This document shows positions 8,374 through 14,502 of a stretch of DNA of 16,541 nucleotides, piece by piece. Location: positions 1 to 16,541 of the forward strand of contig CACXEL010000360.1 in NCBI GenBank assembly GCA_902766655.1, in the 5' to 3' direction. Source of the stretch: an uncultured Lachnospiraceae bacterium (GTDB lineage Bacteria; Bacillota; Clostridia; Lachnospirales; Lachnospiraceae). Both the position numbers and the translations under genes were made by a program. The stretch's first letter is position 1. The number at the start of each line of letters is the position of its first letter. The notes beneath the pieces are model-generated. The model ran no database searches. It saw nothing but the letters and a program-made list of their open reading frames with translations, and had not been told where the DNA came from.

Positions 8374-9093
8374 ATGCCTGGTCTGGGCACTATAGTAAAT
8401 GTTCTAGCCATCGTCGCGGGCGGTATCATCGGGCTCACCGCCGGCCGCTTCCTCACGGACCGGCTGCAGAACGGCGTCATCATGGCCTGTGGGCTCTCGA
8501 CCATTTTTCTGGGCCTCTCCGGCGCCCTTTCCAGGATTCTTACCTACTCGGACGGCCGCTTCGACACCCAGGGCTCCATGATGATGATTGGAAGCCTGGT
8601 CCTGGGCTCCCTGATCGGCGAGCTCCTCGGGATCGAGGACCGTCTGGAGACCTTCGGCGAGTGGCTGAAAATGAAGACCGGCAGCGCCGGCGACAAGGGC
8701 TTCGTGAACGCCTTCGTCACCGCCTCCCTGACCGTCTGCATCGGTGCCATGGCCGTGGTGGGCTCCATCCAGGACGGAATCGCCGCCGACCACTCGGTCC
8801 TCTTCACAAAAGCCATCCTTGACTTCGTCATCATCATTATCATGGCCGGTTCCATGGGGAAGGGCAGCGTGTTTTCCGCTGTCTCCGTCGGCATTTTCCA
8901 AGGCTCCATCACCCTGCTCTCCCGGCTCCTCGTCCCCGTCATGACCGATGCCGCCATGGCCAACCTGTCCCTGGTCGGCAATGTCCTGATCTTCTGCGTC
9001 GGCGTCAACCTCTGCTTCGGCAAGAAATTCAGGGTCGGCAACTACCTGCCGGGCCTTGTCATCGCCGTAGCCTGGGCTTTCCTGCCCTTCTGA
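8374..9093 (+). CDS. DUF554 family membrane protein
   Basis: This 239-residue, very hydrophobic protein opens with MPGLGTIVNVLAIVAGGIIGL and contains GLSTIFLGLSGAL, SLVLGSLIGELLGIEDRLE and VNAFVTASLTVCIGAMAVVGS, the pattern of the DUF554 (YdfK-type) family. About six membrane segments are expected; the function is unknown in the family, though a transport role has been suggested because of the internal symmetry. Length is typical. ATG at 8374 is preceded by AGAGAGG. It is transcribed from the promoter at 8229-8257 through the palindromic repeat. The SDR gene follows after 146 bases on the same strand. Confidence 0.92.
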   Translation: MPGLGTIVNVLAIVAGGIIGLTAGRFLTDRLQNGVIMACGLSTIFLGLSGALSRILTYSDGRFDTQGSMMMIGSLVLGSLIGELLGIEDRLETFGEWLKMKTGSAGDKGFVNAFVTASLTVCIGAMAVVGSIQDGIAADHSVLFTKAILDFVIIIIMAGSMGKGSVFSAVSVGIFQGSITLLSRLLVPVMTDAAMANLSLVGNVLIFCVGVNLCFGKKFRVGNYLPGLVIAVAWAFLPF

Positions 9094-9137
9094 CAGGACC
9101 GGGTTCCCCGACAGCTCTTCAGACCGTATCTCTCTGT

Positions 9138-9159
9138 TTCCGGATAGTTTCATCCGGAA
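9138..9159 (+). other. Inverted repeat between the DUF554 and SDR genes
   Basis: TTCCGGAT and ATCCGGAA form a perfect 8-bp inverted repeat around a 6-base spacer. There is no clear T-run after it (CATTCATCTTTCC), so it is at best a weak terminator; the symmetry and spacing also fit a repressor-binding site. No convincing promoter boxes were found in 9094-9239. Confidence 0.4.
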
Positions 9160-9239
9160 CATTCATCTTTCCCGGCAGCACGAGGCATAACAGGCCAAAA
9201 GCGGCCAATCAACGCGTCCCCACGAAAGGAGTATTCTTC

Positions 9240-10007
9240 ATGTCCCAGACCGTCCTCATCACCGGTGCCACCGGCGGCATCGGCCTTGAATTCGTCAAGA
9301 TCTTTGCCTCCAAAGGCGCCTCCCTCCTCCTCATCGCCCGCAACGAGCTGAAGCTGCGCAGCATGTGTGAAAAGCTTAGGGCCAGGGGCCTGGAAGCGGA
9401 TTACGTCGCCTGCGACCTGTCCGATCCGGATGCCCCGGCCAAAATTGCCGCCCACGCAAAGCGCGAGGGGCTGGCCGTCGACATCCTCATCAACAACGCC
9501 GGCTTCGGCGACTACGGCCCCTTCGCGGAGGCGGACCTCCGGAAGCAGCTCGATATGATCGACCTCAATGTGCGCGCCCTCACCGAGATGACCGGCCTCT
9601 TCCTGCCCGGCATGATCGCCCGCGGATCCGGCAGGATCCTGAATGTAGGCTCCATCGCCTCCTTCGAGCCCGGCCCCATGATGTCGGTCTACTATGCGAC
9701 CAAGGCGTACGTGCTTTCATTTTCCGAGGCAATCGCCAGGGAGCTCAAGGGGACTGGCGTCACCGTGACCTGTCTCTGCCCCGGCCCCACCAACACAGGC
9801 TTTACCGCCGGTGCGGGCATGCAGAAGCGGTTCGCGGACATTTTCCGGCTCACAGGCCCGGCTTCAGTCGCAGCCTATGGCTACAAGGCCCTCATGCGCG
9901 GCCAGGCAGTCGCCATCCACGGCCTGCCCAGCAAAATCGGCGCCTTCGGCGTGCGCTTTCTCCCGCGGGAAGCCGTTCGAAATCTCGTTTACCTCCTTCA
10001 GAAATGA
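9240..10007 (+). CDS. Classical SDR-family NAD(P)-dependent oxidoreductase
   Basis: This is a 255-residue short-chain dehydrogenase/reductase with a complete set of motifs: the cofactor motif TGATGGIG (residues 8-15), NNAG (85-88), and the catalytic residues Asn110, Ser138 (NVGSIAS), Tyr151 and Lys155 (YYATK). CPGPTNTGF follows, as expected. Arg34 (LIAR) after the second beta strand suggests NADP(H) preference, by family knowledge. It resembles the DltE/YqjQ-like short-chain reductases that act on lipid-like or ketone substrates; the substrate is unknown. ATG at 9240 follows AAAGGAG. A terminator begins 11 bases after its stop. Confidence 0.93.
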   Translation: MSQTVLITGATGGIGLEFVKIFASKGASLLLIARNELKLRSMCEKLRARGLEADYVACDLSDPDAPAKIAAHAKREGLAVDILINNAGFGDYGPFAEADLRKQLDMIDLNVRALTEMTGLFLPGMIARGSGRILNVGSIASFEPGPMMSVYYATKAYVLSFSEAIARELKGTGVTVTCLCPGPTNTGFTAGAGMQKRFADIFRLTGPASVAAYGYKALMRGQAVAIHGLPSKIGAFGVRFLPREAVRNLVYLLQK

Positions 10008-10017
10008 AAACAACCGG

Positions 10018-10046
10018 CACCATCCGCCCTGCGGGTGGTGTTTTTT
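10018..10046 (+). terminator. Intrinsic terminator after the SDR gene
   Basis: CACCATCCG and CGGGTGGTG form a fully paired 9-bp stem (one G-U pair) with a 5-base loop, followed by TTTTTT (10041-10046). The final T of the run is the first base of the convergent M15 gene's stop codon complement, so the two transcription units meet with no gap. In the other direction the hairpin is followed only by a weak T-rich stretch. Confidence 0.88.
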
Positions 10047-11089
10047 CAATAAAGAGACCGAACCTCCTCCAGCCTTGTGCCGGACAGTTCAAAATGCTGG
10101 TAATCCTTGCTGGACCGCCAGGCCCCGCCCCACTCAAATCCGTGCTCGATAAAGAGCCTGTAACAAAGATCGTTCTCGTCGATCTTGTAGGGAAAATCAG
10201 CTTCCCGGTCCAGATATGGCTCTCCGTTCGCCGGCTCCACGGTGCGGGCGCCTTCCACGATCTTGGTGTAAGGATTATAGAGCGGGTTGATATCCACCGC
10301 GACCCCCAGCCCATGCCTGGAAATGGTGTTGGTGTGGGAAATCACCCGATAATTGAAACAGGACGAATTATTATCTGCCATGGAAGACTCATCGATTGCA
10401 TCGTACTCATCCACCAGCCGCATCCGCTCGATGGGATACCCCTCATCATAAAGCTCCTCAAAAATCTCCAGCAGATCATCCGCAATGGCCTTATGACAGA
10501 CCATAACGCCCTCCTGAGTCTCCCCCTCCAGCGTCTTATGCAGCACGTGTAAATACCTGAGATCACTCCTCGGAATCGGGCAGTCCGCCTTATATGACTT
10601 GCCCTGCATCCCCTCAAAAACATCCTCCGGGATCTCCTCGGCGTAAAAACTCCTCTCCACCGTCGTCTCTCCTCCGTCATCCGCATCACCAAATGTGACC
10701 GTCTCCTCACCTGCTGCCTCAGTCGCATCGCTGTCTGCCTCAGTCTCCGCTACGGCTGCCTCAGTCTTCTCTTCGACAGTCTCTGGTTCCACTCCGGCCG
10801 CCTCTGTCGCATCCCCGGCCGCCTCTGCCTCCCCGCCGGCTGCCTCAGCCGTCTCTCCTGGCGCATCACCGGCCACCTCTACTGCTGCCTCTTTCGCCTC
10901 AGTCTCCTCTCCTGCAGCAGCCTCCGAAGTCATCACATTCTCTGCGGCTCCGACGGGCTCACTCTCCGTCTTTCCTTCCGTCCGTGCCCCCGCACAGCCG
11001 GAAAATGCAGCCACCAAAAAGACGATCGCCGCCGCAAACAAGACCCGTCCGGCCCTCATTCCTCTCCGACCCACTTTGATCACATCCAT
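10046..11089 (-). CDS. M15-family (D,D-/L,D-type) peptidase, probable lipoprotein with Ala/Glu-rich linker
   Basis: This is a cell-wall peptidase acting outside the membrane. The 347-residue product has a hydrophobic signal segment (about 13-30) ending FSGC, which fits a lipobox with lipidated Cys32. Residues 35-140 are a low-complexity Ala/Glu/Thr/Gly linker with repeats such as DATEAAG (twice). From about 165 on there is an M15 domain: SRHGLGVAVDINPLYNP with zinc ligands His259 and Asp266, and EWGGAWRSSKDYQHFEL with His332, as in the VanY/CwlK/endolysin (M15_4) group. It may trim peptidoglycan peptides; whether it is a D,D-carboxypeptidase or an L-Ala-D-Glu endopeptidase cannot be told. An ATG ten codons downstream (11059), preceded by GGAGAGGA, is an equally good start and gives a cleaner signal peptide. 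No promoter was recognised upstream. Confidence 0.88.
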   Translation of the reverse strand: MDVIKVGRRGMRAGRVLFAAAIVFLVAAFSGCAGARTEGKTESEPVGAAENVMTSEAAAGEETEAKEAAVEVAGDAPGETAEAAGGEAEAAGDATEAAGVEPETVEEKTEAAVAETEADSDATEAAGEETVTFGDADDGGETTVERSFYAEEIPEDVFEGMQGKSYKADCPIPRSDLRYLHVLHKTLEGETQEGVMVCHKAIADDLLEIFEELYDEGYPIERMRLVDEYDAIDESSMADNNSSCFNYRVISHTNTISRHGLGVAVDINPLYNPYTKIVEGARTVEPANGEPYLDREADFPYKIDENDLCYRLFIEHGFEWGGAWRSSKDYQHFELSGTRLEEVRSLY

Positions 11090-11163
11090 TTCTCACTTTT
11101 TCACACTAATCCGGCCGCACGGACCGGGCAACAGAGCCATCCCCCCGGCCCCCGCCCCCGGAC

Positions 11164-12189
11164 TCAGACGAGGGTCAGGGCAGTCGCCTGGGCTGCGATT
11201 ACCCGGTCGCACCAGGCATCGAACTCCGGATCCGCCTTCTGGCACTCCTCCGGGTGGGAAAGGATGTAGGCAAGAGCGATGCGGACGCCGCGGCTGAAGG
11301 GGACGCGGGTCGTCATTTCCGGAACAAGGGCCTTGAGCTTGCTGTTGTCGAAGACCACGGATACAGCCTTGTCGCCAATGAGATTTCCGCGGAAATCATA
11401 TCCGTACTTCTCGCCGGCCGCGGCCAGGAACTCGGAGGATACGTGGACTGCCTTGAGCTCGACGCCCAGGGCGTCCGCGATCGTCGCGTAAATCTGGTCC
11501 CAGGTCAAAGTCTCGTCGCCGGTGATCTGGAAAGCCTCGCCGATGGCGTGGCGATTGCCCATGAGGCCCGTGTAGCCGACAGCGAAGTCCGTGTTGAAAG
11601 TCAGCGTCCAGAGGGAAGAACCATCGCCGTGAATGATGACAGGCTTTCCGTCCAGCATCCGCTTTACGACCTGCCAGGCCCCGTTCTTGCCATGCATGCC
11701 CAGGGGGATGTGGCGCTCATCATAGGTGTGGCTGGGGCGGACGATCGTCACGGGGAAGCCCTCCGTCCGGTACTTGTCCATGAGGAAGTCCTCGCAGGCG
11801 ATCTTGTCCCTGGAGTACTGCCAGTAAGGGTTGGCCAGGGTGGTTCCCTCGGTAATCCGGTAGCTGGCGGCAGGCTTGTTGTAGGCGGAAGCAGAACTCG
11901 TGTAGATGTACTGCCTGGTCCTGCCCGCAAAAAGACGGTAATCGCGCTCGACGTCCTCGCGCGTAAAGCCGATGAACTCACAGACCGTATCAAAAGTCAT
12001 GTCCTTCAGCTTCCTGGCTGTCTCGGCCTCATTTTTGACATCGGCCACGATCTGGTGCACGCCCTCCGGGAGAGCGGCACGGCGCAGGCCGCGGTTCAGG
12101 ACCCATACCTCCCAGAGAGGGTCTTTGGCCAGTCTTTCCACGATAGCCATACTGATGGTGCCGGTTCCACCGATGAAAAGTGCTCTCAT
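11164..12189 (-). CDS. NAD-dependent epimerase/dehydratase family protein
   Basis: This 341-residue extended or atypical SDR binds NAD(P) through MRALFIGGTGTIS (GGTGTIS at residues 7-13). YIYTSSASAY supplies the catalytic Ser, and YSRDK provides Tyr125 and Lys129. Such proteins act on nucleotide sugars or as reductases or RNA-binding relatives; the substrate is unknown. The C-terminal half has IVRPSHTYDERHIP and a THR/WTLTFNTDFA-type substrate region. The start ATG at 12189-12187 has AAGGAGG nine bases upstream; an in-frame ATG at 12231 lies in the terminator hairpin and is rejected. An intrinsic terminator ends only 22 bases before the start codon, leaving no room for a promoter between them, so expression depends on read-through or conditional antitermination. 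Confidence 0.9.
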   Translation of the reverse strand: MRALFIGGTGTISMAIVERLAKDPLWEVWVLNRGLRRAALPEGVHQIVADVKNEAETARKLKDMTFDTVCEFIGFTREDVERDYRLFAGRTRQYIYTSSASAYNKPAASYRITEGTTLANPYWQYSRDKIACEDFLMDKYRTEGFPVTIVRPSHTYDERHIPLGMHGKNGAWQVVKRMLDGKPVIIHGDGSSLWTLTFNTDFAVGYTGLMGNRHAIGEAFQITGDETLTWDQIYATIADALGVELKAVHVSSEFLAAAGEKYGYDFRGNLIGDKAVSVVFDNSKLKALVPEMTTRVPFSRGVRIALAYILSHPEECQKADPEFDAWCDRVIAAQATALTLV

Positions 12190-12211
12190 TTCACTCCTCC
12201 TTGTAAATGAC

Positions 12212-12247
12212 AAAAAAGCCGGGCGGGCCATGGTCCGCCCGGCTTTT
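12212..12247 (-). terminator. Intrinsic terminator directly upstream of the epimerase gene
   Basis: A perfect 13-bp stem (12214-12226 with 12235-12247, AAAAGCCGGGCGG / CCGCCCGGCTTTT) with loop GCCATGGT is followed on the minus strand by a T6 run (12217-12212). It would end transcripts of the DUF3592 gene, whose stop is about 80 bases upstream, or attenuate transcription into the epimerase gene. The plus-strand side also has TTTT and could work in both directions. Confidence 0.85.
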
Positions 12248-12257
12248 ATTCACCAGG

Positions 12258-12318
12258 GCCCGGAATGGACCGGGCGTTTTCTTCCGGCCGCAGGCATGCG
12301 CTGTCGTTCTGCGGCCGG
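12258..12318 (-). other. Two further GC-rich hairpins before the terminator
   Basis: Reading on the minus strand after the DUF3592 stop, a perfect 9-bp stem (12310-12318 with 12284-12292, CCGGCCGCA / TGCGGCCGG) is followed by a 6-bp stem (12258-12263 with 12270-12275, GCCCGG / CCGGGC). The GCCCGG element is also complementary to the CCGGGC in the terminator's left arm, so alternative pairing is possible. No known riboswitch or T-box pattern was recognised. Confidence 0.5.
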
Positions 12319-12328
12319 ACAAGGTTTC

Positions 12329-13372
12329 TTATTTGTCTTCGTTCCGGCCGAGCAGCATGTTGAGTGCATTGCTGCCGCCCTCGTCGTTGTTGGCCCCCGT
12401 CCTCGCGAAGGCCATGATGGTCACGAAGAGAAGGTCCAGGTTCTGCTCCCGGGTCCAGATCCGGTAGTAGCCCTGGGCGGGAATGGCGTTGACAAGCTTG
12501 CCGTGTTTTTCAGCCTCCTCCTCATGGACATACATGGAGCTGCTCTTCACCAGGGCGATCTCCTCCCCATCCCGGAAAATGCGGTACTGAGGCCAGAGGA
12601 TATTGCCGTCCACCTTGCCTGTCTTGACAGTGATGCCGTTCCGCTTCAGGTGGTCCCAGATATTCTCGCCGTCGAAGGTGAAGGTGTAGTAGTTGTCGAG
12701 GAGGAGGGAATTGTACTCGGCCGACTCCTCGTGCCCTACCAGGTGGGGCCGGGTCTGCCCGTTCACATGGTCGATGAAATCGAACCCGGTGGGGGCGGAG
12801 AGGGTGAACTTGGTCACCTTGCCCTCAAAGAGGACCTTGCCCCAGGCGTCCTCGATCCTGTGGCCCACCTTGGCTGTGCCCCTGTCGCTCACGAAATAAA
12901 GCTCCCGCTCATCCCCCTTGACGGATGGCATGTAGGAGGCAAAGTTGGGGTCCGCCTCCTTGAGCTCAGACACCTGCTTTTTGCCCCTGATAAAATCAAA
13001 GACCTGCCAGGCGAGGAGAGCGATGCCGACGATGAGCACGTAGAGTCCGAAGCCCAGCTCCCGGGTCTTCACGATTTCCGGTTTCGCTGCGTCGTAATAA
13101 ACCTCGACGGTCTGGCCAAGTTCGTACTTGCCGAGGTCGGAGGCGTCAAGCTCGGCTGTGTATGCATTTCCGTCAATCGAATACTCCACCATGACGGTGT
13201 ATTCCGTCTCTTCGGGATCGGCGGCTTCCTCCACCTCGACGTGGCTGACAGTCGCCGTTGCTCTGTCAAGCCCCGCAGTCCGGAAAAAGACCATGTTGAC
13301 GCCGATCGCGAGGGCGATGATCGCCATAACTACCATAAATATCCTGAATCCAATTCCTCTGAAAACAATCAT
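12329..13372 (-). CDS. DUF3592 domain membrane protein with an unassigned C-terminal domain
   Basis: The 347-residue product has a membrane segment at about residues 8-30. An extracellular DUF3592-type beta domain follows (30-105; TVSHVEVEEA, YTVMVEYSIDGNAYTAEL, YELGQTVEVYYDAAKPEI), then a second membrane segment (about 106-128) and a cytoplasmic C-terminal region of about 215 residues. That region is beta-rich (VLFEGKVTKFTL, YRIFRDGEEIALVKS, GYYRIWTREQNLDLLFVTIMAFAR) and looks to me like a LURP-one/tubby-like barrel, but this is a guess. The function is unknown. The start is ATG at 13372-13370, preceded by GGGAG at eight bases; an ATG five codons upstream lacks a ribosome binding site. The transporter gene ends 79 bases upstream with no terminator, so the two may be co-transcribed. 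Confidence 0.82.
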   Translation of the reverse strand: MIVFRGIGFRIFMVVMAIIALAIGVNMVFFRTAGLDRATATVSHVEVEEAADPEETEYTVMVEYSIDGNAYTAELDASDLGKYELGQTVEVYYDAAKPEIVKTRELGFGLYVLIVGIALLAWQVFDFIRGKKQVSELKEADPNFASYMPSVKGDERELYFVSDRGTAKVGHRIEDAWGKVLFEGKVTKFTLSAPTGFDFIDHVNGQTRPHLVGHEESAEYNSLLLDNYYTFTFDGENIWDHLKRNGITVKTGKVDGNILWPQYRIFRDGEEIALVKSSSMYVHEEEAEKHGKLVNAIPAQGYYRIWTREQNLDLLFVTIMAFARTGANNDEGGSNALNMLLGRNEDK

Positions 13373-13451
13373 CTTCTTTTCTCCCATCTTAATTTATATG
13401 TCTTGTCCCGCGCACGGGGTCGAAAGCTTCCATGCGCCGGGGTTGCTCTGA

Positions 13452-14375
13452 TCAAACTCCCCAGATCGCGGACGCCAGGTACATGACGGCCGGCATGGTG
13501 ACGATGGAGAGCAGGGTGGAAACAACGACCGTCTCCACAGCGTAGGGATAATCCTTCCCGTGCAGCTGGGCATAGACTGCAACATTGGAGCCCACCGGGC
13601 AGGCGATGGCCAGGAGCAGGGCTGATTTCATATCTCCGAAGGAGGCCGGCACCAGGGCCATGAGGAGCACGGCCAGGGCAGGCACCAGGAGAAGCCGGAC
13701 GAAGGAGACCAGGTAAAGCGACTTCCTTCCCACCATCCTCCCCAGGTCAGTCTGGGCCAGGTAAATGCCGACCGTGAACATGGCCAGCGGCGTATTGAGC
13801 CCCGCCGCGCTGGAAATGCACCCCCTGACCATCTCGGGCAGCGGCAGCTGTGTGAAAAAGAGCAGCAGCCCGGCGAGGATGGCGATGATGAAGGGCGCCC
13901 GGATCAGCTTTTTGGGCTGGAGCCCCTGGAGGACCGGCTGCCCGTTCAGGAGGGACACGCCGTAGGTCCACTGGCCGATGTTCAGAAAGGCGATGAAGCA
14001 GGCGACGTAGAAGACCGCCCCCTGCCCCACGGACGCGATGATGAGGGGCACGCCGAAGAAGCCGGGGTTCGAGAAGGCGCCCGCGAAGGCCGCGATGGGA
14101 TCCTTTCTGAAAACAAGGCGGGATACGACGATGGACATCAGGATCAGCACCGCCGCCCCGAGCCCGCTCAGGAGGATGCCCGTCATCCGTTCCGGCGTGC
14201 GCTCCACCAGAAAGCTGTTGATAATGACGGCCGGCAGGGCGACGTAGATCAGGATGTTGCCCAGGGCCTTGCTGCCCTCCTGGGATATCTTTCCCGTTTT
14301 AAAGAGGATGAAGCCGATGCCGGCCAGCAGGAACATCTGCAGGATCTGCCGGACTAAAATGAGTGCCATTTCCAT
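13452..14375 (-). CDS. AEC-family (auxin efflux carrier-like) transporter
   Basis: This 307-residue integral membrane protein of the AEC/PIN superfamily normally has ten membrane segments in two inverted halves. The visible features match: MALILVRQILQMFLLAGIGFILFKTG at the start, GKISQEGSKALGNILIYVALPAVIINSF, FSNPGFFGVPLI, and CPVGSNVAVYAQLHGKDYPYAVETVVVSTLLSIVTMP near the end. Bacterial relatives carry organic acids such as malate or other anions; the substrate is not predictable. ATG at 14375 has GAGGGAG about ten bases upstream. It lies 127 bases downstream of the glycoside hydrolase gene on the same strand, with no terminator recognised between. Confidence 0.92.
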   Translation of the reverse strand: MEMALILVRQILQMFLLAGIGFILFKTGKISQEGSKALGNILIYVALPAVIINSFLVERTPERMTGILLSGLGAAVLILMSIVVSRLVFRKDPIAAFAGAFSNPGFFGVPLIIASVGQGAVFYVACFIAFLNIGQWTYGVSLLNGQPVLQGLQPKKLIRAPFIIAILAGLLLFFTQLPLPEMVRGCISSAAGLNTPLAMFTVGIYLAQTDLGRMVGRKSLYLVSFVRLLLVPALAVLLMALVPASFGDMKSALLLAIACPVGSNVAVYAQLHGKDYPYAVETVVVSTLLSIVTMPAVMYLASAIWGV

Positions 14376-14447
14376 AGTTAAGTCTCCCTCGTAAGTCTTT
14401 TTGGTCCCGCCCGGTCTTCAGGGTGCGGCCAGAAAGCGCTGCGTGCA

Positions 14448-14460
14448 TCTCACCGTGAGA
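14448..14460. other. Small palindrome upstream of the transporter gene
   Basis: TCTCAC-C-GTGAGA is a perfect inverted repeat with a single central base, located about 73 bases before the transporter start codon in the spacer after the glycoside hydrolase. The form fits a dimeric regulator site, but no promoter boxes could be placed with confidence around it. Confidence 0.3.
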
Positions 14461-14502
14461 CCATCGCATGAAGCCTGCCGCTGCCCCGCCAGAAAATCAC
14501 GC

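Noticed and set aside
8404..9162. 252-residue open frame on the minus strand opposite the DUF554 gene
   Set aside because: The translation is extremely rich in Asp, Gly and His, as expected from the antisense of a hydrophobic membrane protein.
10695..11297. 200-residue Ser/Ala-rich open frame on the plus strand
   Set aside because: It is the antisense of the Ala/Glu linker of the M15 protein; the repetitive composition is a by-product.
11972..13486. 504-residue open frame on the plus strand over the epimerase, DUF3592 and transporter genes
   Set aside because: It runs through a terminator and three real genes on the other strand; the translation resembles no family I know.
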